Assembly: GCA_004322425.1 (NCBI GenBank)
Contig: SCVJ01000028.1
Coordinates: forward strand, 1 to 64,000
DNA: 64,000 nucleotides
Origin: Chitinophagaceae bacterium
GTDB lineage: Bacteria; Bacteroidota; Bacteroidia; Chitinophagales; Chitinophagaceae
Reading direction: 5' to 3'
The position numbers and the translations under genes were made by a program. Shown one piece after another: positions 18,533 to 27,203 of the stretch. Each line of letters begins with the position of its first letter. Within the stretch, counting starts at the first letter, position 1. Below the pieces are notes generated by a model, which searched no databases, had not been told where the DNA came from, and saw only the letters and a list, made by a program, of their open reading frames with translations.

Positions 18533-19659
18533 TGACTAAGGAGAAAGAACTGCATATTATTTGTCATACAATCCCCTATCCGGCTGACTTTGGCGGCATT
18601 ATTGAAATATTACAAACAATAAAGGAGTTACATTTTGCAGGAATTAAGATAACACTTCATTGCTTCAAATACAATTCAGAGGAACAACAAGAGTTATCTA
18701 ACTTTTGTGCTAAAATATTTTATTACAAACGAAATAAAGGATACAGTGGTCTTTCTTTTTGCACTCCCTATATTGTAAATTCTAGAAAGAATGCATCGTT
18801 GTTTGAGAATCTTAAAAATGACGACCATCCCATTTTGATGCAAGGAATTCATTGTACTGGATTTGTGCAACAATTGCAATCCATGAATAGAAAAGTGTTT
18901 CTTCGTTTACATAACATTGAAAATATTTATTACCGACATTTATATAAGCACGAAACTTCCGTTTCTAAAAAATTTTACTTTCTATTAGAAAGTATTCTTT
19001 TGAAACAATATGAAAAATCGTTGCCTAAAAATATTCCTGTTTTTGCGATGTCTACAAAAGATGCCGCTTATTGTAGTAATCGGCTTGGAATGACAAATGT
19101 TCAACATCTCCCTGCTTTCATTCCGTATACACTCAATCATTCTCAAGTAGGAAAAGGGAACTATTGCCTTTATCATGCAAATTTATCTGTTGCAGAAAAT
19201 GAAGCTGCCGCAAATTGGCTTTTGACAAATGTCTTTTCAAAATTGATGGTGCCTCTTTTTATCGCCGGAAAAAATCCTACTAAAAAATTAAGGTTAAAAA
19301 TTCAGCAATCCAAAAACATAACATTACTTGCCAATCCCTCTGAAGATGAATTGCAAATACTCATTGCTAATGCCCAAATAAATATTCTCCCTTCTTTTAA
19401 TAATACCGGTATTAAATTAAAATTATTCAATGCGTTGTTTACAGGGAAACATTGTATTGTGAATGATGCTACAGTTGCTGGAACAGCAATGGAAACTGCT
19501 TGTCATATTGCAAATAATAGCGAAAAAATGATACAATTGATTAACAAACTTTACACTCAGTCTTTCACTTTTGAGGAAGTTGAAAAAAGAAAAAAATTGA
19601 TCGAACTAATTTATGGCAATAAAAAAAATGTAGCCCAACTTATTAGATGGATATGGTAG
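18532..19659 (+). CDS. Glycosyltransferase-like protein
   Basis: A 375-residue protein that reads like a divergent GT-B glycosyltransferase: N-terminal HIICHTIPYPADFGGIIEIL, a central VFLRLHNIENIYYRHLY block, and a C-terminal part with CLYHANLSVAENEAAANW, LFIAGKNP and NILPSFNNTGIKLKLFNAL. It is translationally coupled to the previous glycosyltransferase and probably works in the same pathway. The last 17 bases overlap the convergent ftsE-like gene. Family assignment is good; specificity is not readable. Confidence 0.75.
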   Translation: MTKEKELHIICHTIPYPADFGGIIEILQTIKELHFAGIKITLHCFKYNSEEQQELSNFCAKIFYYKRNKGYSGLSFCTPYIVNSRKNASLFENLKNDDHPILMQGIHCTGFVQQLQSMNRKVFLRLHNIENIYYRHLYKHETSVSKKFYFLLESILLKQYEKSLPKNIPVFAMSTKDAAYCSNRLGMTNVQHLPAFIPYTLNHSQVGKGNYCLYHANLSVAENEAAANWLLTNVFSKLMVPLFIAGKNPTKKLRLKIQQSKNITLLANPSEDELQILIANAQINILPSFNNTGIKLKLFNALFTGKHCIVNDATVAGTAMETACHIANNSEKMIQLINKLYTQSFTFEEVEKRKKLIELIYGNKKNVAQLIRWIW

Positions 19660-20329
19660 CATTGTGTGTTACTCTACCATTTTCTGTTCGAATCATTCGT
19701 GCTGGAAATTTATTCACAACAATATAATCATGCGTGGCCATAACAATAGCTGTACCATAACCTTTTGAAATTTGAAACAACAAGGTTAATATTTCATCGG
19801 AGGTTTCAGGATCTAAATTACCAGTTGGTTCATCGGCTAAAATAAGTTTGGGAGAATTTAATAACGCTCTTGCTACATCAACTCTTTGTTGCTCTCCTCC
19901 ACTTAACTCAAAAGGCATTTTAAATCCTTTTGATTTTAATCCTACTTTATCCAACACATCCATAATTTTTTCATCCATCAATTTCTTATCGGTCCATCCT
20001 GTTGCTGTTAGTACAAAACGAAGATTTTCATAAACATTTCTATCTGAAAGCAATTGAAAATCTTGAAATACAATACCAAGATTTCGGCGAAGGAATGGAA
20101 CTTTTTTCCAATCTAACTTCCTTAAATCATACCCCACAACAGAACCTTCCCCCTCTGTTAAGGGAAGTTCTCCATAAAGTGTTTTTAAAAGGCTTGATTT
20201 CCCAGTTCCAGTTTTTCCAACGAGATAAACAAATTCTCCTTTTGCTATTGATAAACTCACATCTTCCAATATCAAATTTTCACCTTGATAAATATTCGCA
20301 TTTTGGATTTCAATAATATTATCTGTCAT
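19643..20329 (-). CDS. ftsE: ABC transporter ATP-binding protein, FtsE type
   Basis: A 228-residue ABC ATPase with Walker [10 protein letters not shown] (38-46), the signature LSGGEQQRV (142-150) and Walker [11 protein letters not shown] (164-173). Size and the [16 protein letters not shown] region fit FtsE, which with FtsX couples cell division to periplasmic peptidoglycan hydrolysis; LolD-like exporters are close relatives. No FtsX-like gene is adjacent. The ATG at 20329 is used; a TTG directly before it is unlikely. It follows the purM-like gene by 37 bases. Confidence 0.8.
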   Translation of the reverse strand: MTDNIIEIQNANIYQGENLILEDVSLSIAKGEFVYLVGKTGTGKSSLLKTLYGELPLTEGEGSVVGYDLRKLDWKKVPFLRRNLGIVFQDFQLLSDRNVYENLRFVLTATGWTDKKLMDEKIMDVLDKVGLKSKGFKMPFELSGGEQQRVDVARALLNSPKLILADEPTGNLDPETSDEILTLLFQISKGYGTAIVMATHDYIVVNKFPARMIRTENGRVTHNATISI

Positions 20330-20366
20330 CAATTAAATGTTTTATGCAAAATAATGCAAATAGAAG

Positions 20367-21536
20367 TTAAAAACTCAACAGCCCATTTTTTGTTTTTATC
20401 AAAAGTTCATTTTTCTTGCCGGCTTCTACTCTACCGATAATTTGTGCTTCTACTCCATATTCGTTTGATATTTTAATAATATCTGCTGCTGCTTTTTCTG
20501 TAGTATAAATTTCCATCCTTGTTCCCATATTAAACACTTGATACATTTCTCGATCATCGGCATTACTGGCTTTTTGTATCAAATTAAAAATCAAAGGAGG
20601 TTCAAATAAATTGTCTTTTATAATTCGAACATTTTCGGATAAATATTTCAAACATTTGGTTTGGCCACCACCACTACAATGAATTAATCCGTAAATTGAT
20701 TCAAAATGATTTTCCAAAACCGTTTTAATTATGGGAGCAAAAGTTCTTGTGGGTGATAAAGCCAAGTGGCCAATCTCAAATTCATTGTTGTTCCATTGAA
20801 CTTTGTCAGTTAAATTATATTCTCCGTTATAAATAAATTTTTCATTTAGTGAATGTTCAAATGTTTCCGGATATTTTGTTGCATATTCTTTTTTTAATAG
20901 ATCATGACGTGCACTGGTGAGTCCGTTACTTGCAATACCACTATTGTATTTTTCTTCATAATGAGCTTTTCCAAATCCAGCTAGACCAACTATTACGTTT
21001 CCCAGAGTTATTTTTTCATTAGTAATTAATTTATTCTTGGAACATCTTGCCATCATCGTTCCATTAACTGCAATTGTTCTCACAACATCACCCACGTCAG
21101 CTGTTTCGCCACCCATATACGTTATATGGATGTCAAATGTTTTCATTTTTTCCAAAAATTCTTGCGAAGAATTTATGAGTACTTCTAAAATTTCGGCAGG
21201 TATATAATTTTTATTGCGATCGATAGTTGATGAAAAAAGTAGTTTATCATAAACGCCAACACAAAGCAAATCATCCAAGTTCATCACGATGGCATCTTGA
21301 GCAATTCCTTTCCAAACTGATAGATCACCGGTTTCTTTCCAATACAAATAAGCAAGAATACTTTTTGTACCTGCACCATCAGCGTGCATAATGTTAACCA
21401 TAGAATCATCGCCTTCCAATTGATCGGAGTATATTTTACAAAATGCTTTTGGGTAAAGTCCTTTATCTAAGTTTTTAGTAGCAGCATGCACATCTTCTTT
21501 TTGAGACGAAACACCACGTTGTGCGTATAATGACAT
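20367..21536 (-). CDS. purM: AIR synthase-like protein (phosphoribosylformylglycinamidine cyclo-ligase family)
   Basis: A 389-residue PurM/PurL-fold protein, predicted to close the imidazole ring of AIR in purine synthesis. MHADGAGTKSILAYLYWKET and VMNLDDLLCVG correspond to PurM's substrate and metal-binding regions, and MGGETADVGDVVRT matches the GGETAEMP region of PurM. It is longer than E. coli PurM (345) and divergent, as in other Bacteroidota. The ATG has a TAGCTTTG box about 20 bases upstream, back to back with the ribF promoter. Confidence 0.85.
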   Translation of the reverse strand: MSLYAQRGVSSQKEDVHAATKNLDKGLYPKAFCKIYSDQLEGDDSMVNIMHADGAGTKSILAYLYWKETGDLSVWKGIAQDAIVMNLDDLLCVGVYDKLLFSSTIDRNKNYIPAEILEVLINSSQEFLEKMKTFDIHITYMGGETADVGDVVRTIAVNGTMMARCSKNKLITNEKITLGNVIVGLAGFGKAHYEEKYNSGIASNGLTSARHDLLKKEYATKYPETFEHSLNEKFIYNGEYNLTDKVQWNNNEFEIGHLALSPTRTFAPIIKTVLENHFESIYGLIHCSGGGQTKCLKYLSENVRIIKDNLFEPPLIFNLIQKASNADDREMYQVFNMGTRMEIYTTEKAAADIIKISNEYGVEAQIIGRVEAGKKNELLIKTKNGLLSF

Positions 21537-21555
21537 GTAAAAAATTGAGTTGCGA

Positions 21556-21584
21556 CAAAGCTAAATAATTCTCTTCATTGCAAA
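21556..21584 (-). promoter_or_regulatory. Promoter of purM-like gene
   Basis: Minus-strand TTTG (21581-21584) and TAGCTTTG (21556-21563) with a 17-base spacer, 19 bases before the ATG. It interleaves with the divergent ribF promoter. Confidence 0.6.
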
Positions 21585-21615
21585 TTGAAAAATGTCTATT
21601 GATTGATTAATTTTG
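21585..21615 (+). promoter_or_regulatory. Promoter of ribF
   Basis: TTG (21585-21587), 20-base spacer, TAATTTTG (21608-21615). The ATG at 21625 is 9 bases downstream, so the leader is very short. Confidence 0.55.
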
Positions 21616-21624
21616 CACCACTTT

Positions 21625-22578
21625 ATGCAAGTACATCAGAATATAGATTCACTGCCTTATTTTAGAAAAGCTGTTATTACCATTGGAACATTCGATGGTG
21701 TTCACTCAGGACATCAGCAAATCATTAATGTACTTAAATCGGAAGCTCAAAGTATTCAAGGTGAAACGGTCATTATCACATTTCATCCTCATCCAAGAAA
21801 AATTGTGAGTTCAACCATTTTGGGAGTTCGGCTAATTAATACGATGTCGGAAAAAATAGAACTACTTGAAAAGTTGGGAGTTGATCATTTAGTGATTGTC
21901 CCCTTTACCGATTCCTTTGCTCATCAGCCAGCTGCTGATTATATTCAAAATTTTTTAATTGAAAAATTTCATCCCCATAGTGTCATAATTGGCTATGATC
22001 ATAGGTTTGGGCGAGATAGACTGGGTGATTATTTGTTATTAGAACAAGCTGCCCTTCAATATAATTTTAAGCTAACCGAAATTTCAAAGCATATTCTAAA
22101 TCAAATTGCAATTAGTTCCACCACCATTCGCGAATCGATATTATTGGGTAAAGTTGAAGCAGCCAATGAGTTGTTGGGTTACGACTTCTTTTTCGAAGGA
22201 GAAGTAGTGCATGGAGAAAAGTTGGGACGCAAACTCGGATATCCCACGGCTAATTTAAAAATTCATAATGAGGAAAAAATAACTCCCGGCGATGGTATTT
22301 ATGCTGTTAAAGTTTCATTAACTGGAAAAGCTCTAAGTACTTTAGAACCACTCAAATTAGGAATGATGAGTATTGGTTTCCGACCAACGGTAAACGGGAA
22401 AGGCAGAGTTATTGAAGTTAACATATTTGAGTTTGACGAAGAAATTTATGGACAAACTTTGCGTGTTTATGTAAAAAAATATTTGCGTTCCGAAGCAAAA
22501 TTTAATTCTTTGCAAGAATTAATTGATCAGATTGGACTGGATAAAATTGAGAGCTTGAAAGTTTTGCAAAATTGTTAA
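21625..22578 (+). CDS. ribF: Bifunctional riboflavin kinase / FAD synthetase
   Basis: A 317-residue enzyme making FMN and then FAD. The N-terminal nucleotidyltransferase domain shows GTFDGVHSGH (21-30) and IGYDHRFGRDR; the C-terminal flavokinase domain shows GRKLGYPTANL and GMMSIGFRPTVNG. Both domains look intact. The ATG at 21625 is chosen over a TTG 12 bases upstream because it follows the -7 box properly. No FMN riboswitch fits in the short leader. The stop shares TTAA with the convergent holA stop. Confidence 0.94.
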   Translation: MQVHQNIDSLPYFRKAVITIGTFDGVHSGHQQIINVLKSEAQSIQGETVIITFHPHPRKIVSSTILGVRLINTMSEKIELLEKLGVDHLVIVPFTDSFAHQPAADYIQNFLIEKFHPHSVIIGYDHRFGRDRLGDYLLLEQAALQYNFKLTEISKHILNQIAISSTTIRESILLGKVEAANELLGYDFFFEGEVVHGEKLGRKLGYPTANLKIHNEEKITPGDGIYAVKVSLTGKALSTLEPLKLGMMSIGFRPTVNGKGRVIEVNIFEFDEEIYGQTLRVYVKKYLRSEAKFNSLQELIDQIGLDKIESLKVLQNC

Positions 22579-23588
22579 GCGGTTTTTCGAAAACACACAA
22601 TTTTGTACACTAATTCCTTCAACAAAGAAGCATCTTCCGTTCCTGTATCGCCTACCCCCACGGAGCGTAAGTTGTATTGATGCAATAATAGAATGACATT
22701 TTCTACTTCAGAAAAAGTATAGCATTTTAAAGCTTGTAAATAATCTTTCACAAAAAAAGGATGAACACCAATGGCAGTAGCAGCACTTTTCTCATCTTTT
22801 TGACTTAATCCATAAAGCACATACAACTTACTAAAAAAAGAATAGAGAGAAGGCAGAATAAGCTGAATGGGCGCCGATTTAGGATTTTGCTCGAAATACT
22901 GAATAATTTGAAAACAACGAAGACTATTTTTTTGAGCTAGCGCATTTTGAAATTCAAAAACGTTAAACTCTTTACTAATTCCAATGAACTCTTCAATGTC
23001 GTCTTCTTGAATAAGTTTTCGATTTTTGAGATTTACTGAAACTTTATCAATCTCATGTTCAAGTCGAGTTAAATCATTTCCAACATGATCAACCAACAAC
23101 ATCAACGCTTTCTTATTAATTTCAAACCCTTTGGAAGTAACCATTTCTATACTCCATTGTGGAAGTTGATTATCGTACAGTTTTTTGGAAGTAAACAATT
23201 CCCCTTTTTCCTTTACTAATTTCGAAAACTTAGTTCTGCCATCTAGTTTTTTGTCTTTGTATGAAATAATAAAAATGGTGGAGGATAAAGGATTTTCAAT
23301 GTACTGCTCGAGTTTTTCAATGTCGCGCATTTGCTGTGCTTCCTTTAATATAACAATCTGTCGTTCTGCGAACATTGGATACCGACGACAGGCATTAATT
23401 ACATCGGCCCATTGGGCATCTTTTCCGTAAAAAATAGTGCGATTAAAATTCGCCTCTTCCTCATTCAATATTTGATGTTCAGCAAAGGCAACAAGTTTAT
23501 CGATAAAATAGGGTTCCTCTCCTTCCAGCCAATAAATGGGCTTGAAATTCTTCTTTTTCCACTCGGTTATAATTTTCTCAATAGCCAT
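22575..23588 (-). CDS. holA: DNA polymerase III delta subunit
   Basis: A 337-residue clamp-loader subunit that opens the sliding clamp. It matches the HolA family along its length: IEKIITEWKKKNFKPIYWLEGEE at the N-terminus, the ARRYPMFAERQIVILKEAQQ-type block (here CRRYPMFAERQIVILKEAQ), and NDLTRLEHEIDKVS in the middle. The true start is the ATG at 23588; a TTG 9 bases upstream is less likely. It overlaps ribF tail-to-tail by 4 bases. Confidence 0.9.
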   Translation of the reverse strand: MAIEKIITEWKKKNFKPIYWLEGEEPYFIDKLVAFAEHQILNEEEANFNRTIFYGKDAQWADVINACRRYPMFAERQIVILKEAQQMRDIEKLEQYIENPLSSTIFIISYKDKKLDGRTKFSKLVKEKGELFTSKKLYDNQLPQWSIEMVTSKGFEINKKALMLLVDHVGNDLTRLEHEIDKVSVNLKNRKLIQEDDIEEFIGISKEFNVFEFQNALAQKNSLRCFQIIQYFEQNPKSAPIQLILPSLYSFFSKLYVLYGLSQKDEKSAATAIGVHPFFVKDYLQALKCYTFSEVENVILLLHQYNLRSVGVGDTGTEDASLLKELVYKIVCFRKTA

Positions 23589-23713
23589 TGGATGCAAGAT
23601 ACAGTTTTAAAAAAATTAGTACTTTGAGATTGGTTAGGATTTAGAATTTTAATTTTTGCTTAATTTTAATAACATATTACAAATTATTGACATAATCAAA
23701 CAGAGAACTCTCC

Positions 23714-23721
23714 TATATTTG
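23714..23721 (+). promoter_or_regulatory. Candidate -7 box for the coiled-coil membrane protein
   Basis: TATATTTG lies 28 bases before the ATG at 23750. A TTGACA-like sequence is 24 bases upstream of it, a longer than usual spacer. Confidence 0.45.
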
Positions 23722-23749
23722 TTAACTATTTCAATTTAAAAAAATCATC

Positions 23750-24703
23750 ATGATGAACTCTGAATTTACAACTCCTAGCCAGCAATCAGAAGAAGGTAAA
23801 GACTATAAGAAACTATTTATTATAGTTTTAATTTTTGCACTTCTTACGTCTTGGGCTTATATTTTTAGGGAAAGCAAGATAACAACTGGAGAAAAACAAG
23901 AACTTCAAGCTCAAGGGGTAGAATTTGTTTCTCAGCGGGATGCTGTTCAAAATCTATACAATGAATCGTTGAATACAATTGACTCCATTTCGGTTGCAAA
24001 TGCTGATTTACAAACTGAAAAAACTAGTTTATTAAAGTCGATTGACTCCAAAAAAGCAGAAATTAGAAAAATTTTAAACGATAAAAATGCAACAACCGAT
24101 GAATTAAATAAAGCCAACGCATTAATTACCGATTTGAATAAAGAGATTAATGTTTATGCTACTGAAATTGCCAAACTTAAAGGTGAAAATCTACAATTGA
24201 CAACTGCAAATACACAACTTTCGGAAGATAAAATTGTATTGGAAAAAAATCTGTCGTCAGTTACTTCTGAAAAAAAGGATTTGGAAAATACCGTGGATGT
24301 TGGATCTACATTTAGCGCATCGAATATTCAAATTGCCGCTGTGCACGAAAGAAAAAGTGGAAAAGAACGCGAAACCAGCACGGCAAAACGAGCCGATAAA
24401 CTGGTAGTTAGTTTTGATATTGAAAACAGGATTGCTAAATCGGGACCTACCGACCTTTATATAATTGTTCAGTCGCCCGATGGAAAAACAATCTCTTCAA
24501 CAAGCTTTGGTTCCGGCAACTTAGCCACCCGAAATGATGGCGATAAATCATATACTTCCAAATTATCTGTTAACTACGAGCAAGGTACCCGTAAAAATAT
24601 TTCGTTGCCCCTTTATTTAGGAAGTTTTACCAAAGGCGGCTACAAAATACAAGTTTATCACAACGGGTTTAAAATAGGAGAAGGATCCAGCTTATTGAAA
24701 TAA
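23750..24703 (+). CDS. Membrane-anchored coiled-coil protein of unknown function
   Basis: A 317-residue protein I cannot assign to a named family. It has one N-terminal membrane segment (about residues 22-40, LFIIVLIFALLTSWAYIF), a long coiled coil (about 48-185) rich in Lys/Glu/Leu heptads, then a beta-rich C-terminal domain of ~115 residues (ASNIQIAAVHERKSGKERE to the end) ending in GSFTKGGYKIQVYHNGFKIG. The N-terminus is probably cytoplasmic and the rest periplasmic. Two in-frame ATG codons are adjacent at the start. It could be a spacer or scaffold in the envelope. Confidence 0.7.
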   Translation: MMNSEFTTPSQQSEEGKDYKKLFIIVLIFALLTSWAYIFRESKITTGEKQELQAQGVEFVSQRDAVQNLYNESLNTIDSISVANADLQTEKTSLLKSIDSKKAEIRKILNDKNATTDELNKANALITDLNKEINVYATEIAKLKGENLQLTTANTQLSEDKIVLEKNLSSVTSEKKDLENTVDVGSTFSASNIQIAAVHERKSGKERETSTAKRADKLVVSFDIENRIAKSGPTDLYIIVQSPDGKTISSTSFGSGNLATRNDGDKSYTSKLSVNYEQGTRKNISLPLYLGSFTKGGYKIQVYHNGFKIGEGSSLLK

Positions 24704-24797
24704 AAGAGGAATTGTTTTAAAGAAAACGGTACGAGCAACTTTCTGTTTAATTCTTCTCAATAGCACTTGAGCTTTTTCAACTTTCTCATTCATTTGA

Positions 24798-25463
24798 TTA
24801 GTTTTTAACTTTTGCCCCTGTAAAAACTTCGTCGCTTTCTAATTGACCCCGATTGACCGTTTTATGTAACCCTGGCATATCCACTTCTTCGATTTTAATG
24901 GATACCATCGTAGTGGAAAAAATATTCCCGTCATTGTCAATAGATTCCGTTTCTAAAATCAAACCTGGTAATCCACAAAAACTAACCAAGCCAACACTAA
25001 CTGGAATTTCTTCTGTGTACCACACTTCTGTCTTCGTTCCCGCCATACTCAAACAACTTGCCTTCTTACATAAAAAATTATTGATAACCTTGCTTTCCGG
25101 ACTCAATGTCCAGTTCGGAATTTCCATTGATTTTTCGGTAATTAAAAAATTCTGCTCTTCGTCTGGAACGAGTTGCCGCTGTTTTAAAAGTATTTTTTTT
25201 TCAAAATTCATATAACACCTAAAATTTCGCGTCGGGGAGGTTATTCTTGCTATTAATCCTTCTTCTGTGTAAAAAATAGTATCTCTATCATTTTCTTTTA
25301 TGAAAACAGCCTCTCCTCCTTTAAAATAAACTGCTGTATATTTATTTAATGAAGAAGAAGATCCTTTTATATTACTGCAATACCGAATTACACCTTCTTG
25401 GGCAGCAAGAAAGTGATGCACCAATAAGAACAACCCCATTGTAATTAAAAAACTTTTTTTCAT
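24798..25463 (-). CDS. GLPGLI family secreted protein
   Basis: A 221-residue exported protein with a signal peptide ending at LAAQ (residue 22). It contains FCGLPGLILE, the motif that names the GLPGLI family, preceded by AVWYTEEIPVS-like sequence (here EVWYTEEIPVSVG). These proteins are common in Bacteroidota and have no known activity. Cysteine pairs in the second half (LCKKASCLS) may form disulfides. It stands alone between a convergent gene and tRNA-Arg. Confidence 0.85.
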   Translation of the reverse strand: MKKSFLITMGLFLLVHHFLAAQEGVIRYCSNIKGSSSSLNKYTAVYFKGGEAVFIKENDRDTIFYTEEGLIARITSPTRNFRCYMNFEKKILLKQRQLVPDEEQNFLITEKSMEIPNWTLSPESKVINNFLCKKASCLSMAGTKTEVWYTEEIPVSVGLVSFCGLPGLILETESIDNDGNIFSTTMVSIKIEEVDMPGLHKTVNRGQLESDEVFTGAKVKN

Positions 25464-25624
25464 ATTATGTGGTTTTTAGTCTCAACTTTTATATAACTGA
25501 AACTACCTTATTTCATTTATATAAAAACAGCCGTTTGGACTATTTTCAATGTTTTTTCAAAAATTTTTATCAAAATGTACTACTTATCGGTAGTTTTCTT
25601 ATCCCACAGTAGAAAGGTGCGGAT

Positions 25625-25649
25625 AAAAAAAAGCAGCACTCTGGCTGCT
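25625..25649 (-). terminator. Intrinsic terminator after tRNA-Arg
   Basis: Minus-strand stem AGCAGC/GCTGCT (arms 25632-25637 and 25644-25649, 6-base loop) followed by a run of T residues, directly downstream of tRNA-Arg. Confidence 0.8.
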
Positions 25650-25661
25650 CTTTCTGTAATG

Positions 25662-25735
25662 TGATCCGGATTGGATTCAAACCAATGACCCCAAACTTAG
25701 AAGGTTTGTGCTCTATTCAGCTGAGCTACCGGACC
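25662..25735 (-). tRNA. tRNA-Arg (anticodon TCT)
   Basis: A 74-base cloverleaf on the minus strand: acceptor GGTCCGG/CCGGATC with one G-T pair, D arm with TAGCTCAGC, anticodon stem CAAAC/GTTTG around CTTCTAA (anticodon TCT), T stem ATTGG/CCAAT. Discriminator is A; CCA is not encoded. Confidence 0.96.
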
Positions 25736-25753
25736 AATTTATTTTAAAGGGAG

Positions 25754-25785
25754 CAAAGATATTTTTTTTTTAGCTTGCACCCAAA
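25754..25785 (-). promoter_or_regulatory. Promoter of tRNA-Arg
   Basis: Minus-strand TTTG (25782-25785), 20-base spacer, TATCTTTG (25754-25761), 18 bases from the tRNA 5' end. It overlaps the leader of the divergent ung gene. Confidence 0.7.
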
Positions 25786-25794
25786 CTAAATCAA

Positions 25795-26466
25795 ATGGAA
25801 ATTAAGATTGAAAAGGGCTGGAAAGAAGTTTTGAAAGGTGAATTTAAAGACCCCTATTTCCAAAATATTCCTATACATCTTAAAACTGAAAAAGAGCAAG
25901 GAAAAATAATTTACCCCTTGGGTTCACTTATTTTTAATGCCTTTGACAAAACTCCATTTGAAAAAGTTAAAGTGGTTATTTTAGGCCAAGATCCTTATCA
26001 TGGAAAGGGACAAGCGCATGGGCTTTGCTTTTCAGTCTCCAATGGAATTGCTCCGCCACCATCCTTATTGAATATTTTTAAAGAATTAAGGGATGATGTT
26101 GGGATACCAATCCCCAACCATGGAAATCTTACATACTGGGCAGAACAAGGTGTTTTTTTGTTGAATTCCTCGTTAACAGTTCGCGCTGGTGAACCGATGA
26201 GCCATTCAAAAATTGGATGGGCAAGATTTACTGACTCAACTATTCAACTACTATCTCAAAAAAGAAAAAATATTGTTTTTCTCTTTTGGGGAAAATTTGC
26301 ACAAGAAAAAATTGTACTAATCGATGAAAGAAAACATTGTGTTCTCAAAGCTGCTCACCCTTCGCCCTTATCGGCACATACTGGTTTTTTAGGGTGCAAA
26401 CATTTTTCAAAAACTAATGAATACTTAATTTCCTGCGGTATTGATCCTATTAATTGGCATTTATGA
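25795..26466 (+). CDS. ung: Uracil-DNA glycosylase (family 1)
   Basis: A 223-residue base-excision enzyme that removes uracil from DNA. The water-activating motif GQDPYHG (Asp66) and the HPSPLSAHTGF motif with His188 are intact, and the length is that of bacterial Ung. Its TGA stop overlaps the plsC ATG by 4 bases (ATGA), so the two genes are probably cotranscribed. Confidence 0.97.
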   Translation: MEIKIEKGWKEVLKGEFKDPYFQNIPIHLKTEKEQGKIIYPLGSLIFNAFDKTPFEKVKVVILGQDPYHGKGQAHGLCFSVSNGIAPPPSLLNIFKELRDDVGIPIPNHGNLTYWAEQGVFLLNSSLTVRAGEPMSHSKIGWARFTDSTIQLLSQKRKNIVFLFWGKFAQEKIVLIDERKHCVLKAAHPSPLSAHTGFLGCKHFSKTNEYLISCGIDPINWHL

Positions 26467-27203
26467 ATTTATTAAAAAACGTTCTTGGTCGCATTTTGGC
26501 TATTTGGGCTTTACTTTCTTTTGTAGTTCCCATGTTAGTTATCCTTATTCCCGTTTGGTTGATAGGAATTATGAAAGAACCAAAGAGAACTGATGTTTTT
26601 CTAAAGCTTTCGAGGCTTTGGTTAAAAGTTTTCTTTTTGTTTTCAGGCGTTCGGCGAAAGTACTTTGGCTTACATCATTTTAAAAAAGAGGCAACCTATA
26701 TTGTTGTTTGTAATCATAGCTCATTTATGGATGCTCCTCTTTGTTCAGCTGGAATTCCGGGAGCACACAAAACAATTGCGAAAATTGAAATGTCAAAAAT
26801 TCCATTATTCGGATTGATTTATAAAAGTGGTTCTGTGTTGGTGGATAGAAAAAATAATGAAAGCAAAAAATCGAGCTTTTTAAAAATGAAAGAAGTATTA
26901 TCGTTAGGAATGCACATGTGCATTTATCCCGAAGGAACAAGAAATAAAACCGATAAACCCTTACAACCTTTTCATGATGGAGCTTTCAAACTTGCCACCG
27001 ATACAGGAAATTCAATCATTCCCGCATTAATTTTCAATACCAAAAATGTTATACCTCGTCATAAATTATTTTATTTTTGGCCGCAAAAAATAGAGATGCA
27101 CTTTTTAGACCCTGTTCATACTATTGTTGGTGAATCATACCAATTACTAAAAGAACGTGTATTTACAATTATGCAAGATTATTATATCCGCAATAATTCT
27201 TAG
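26463..27203 (+). CDS. plsC: 1-acyl-sn-glycerol-3-phosphate acyltransferase
   Basis: A 246-residue membrane-bound acyltransferase making phosphatidic acid. It has an N-terminal hydrophobic segment (about 8-36), the catalytic HX4D motif NHSSFMD (His85, Asp90) and the substrate-binding PEGTRN (Glu157). The ATG at 26463 gives the usual start; a TTG 9 bases upstream is less likely. It overlaps ung by 4 bases and the convergent lptD gene by 4 bases. Confidence 0.9.
   Translation: MNLLKNVLGRILAIWALLSFVVPMLVILIPVWLIGIMKEPKRTDVFLKLSRLWLKVFFLFSGVRRKYFGLHHFKKEATYIVVCNHSSFMDAPLCSAGIPGAHKTIAKIEMSKIPLFGLIYKSGSVLVDRKNNESKKSSFLKMKEVLSLGMHMCIYPEGTRNKTDKPLQPFHDGAFKLATDTGNSIIPALIFNTKNVIPRHKLFYFWPQKIEMHFLDPVHTIVGESYQLLKERVFTIMQDYYIRNNS

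Noticed and set aside
21588-21624. Possible FMN riboswitch before ribF
   Set aside because: The leader after the -7 box is about 10 bases, too short for the FMN aptamer.
24756-24776. Weak hairpin CTCAA/TTGAG followed by CTTTTT after the coiled-coil gene
   Set aside because: Five base pairs and a short T-run are too weak to call a terminator.
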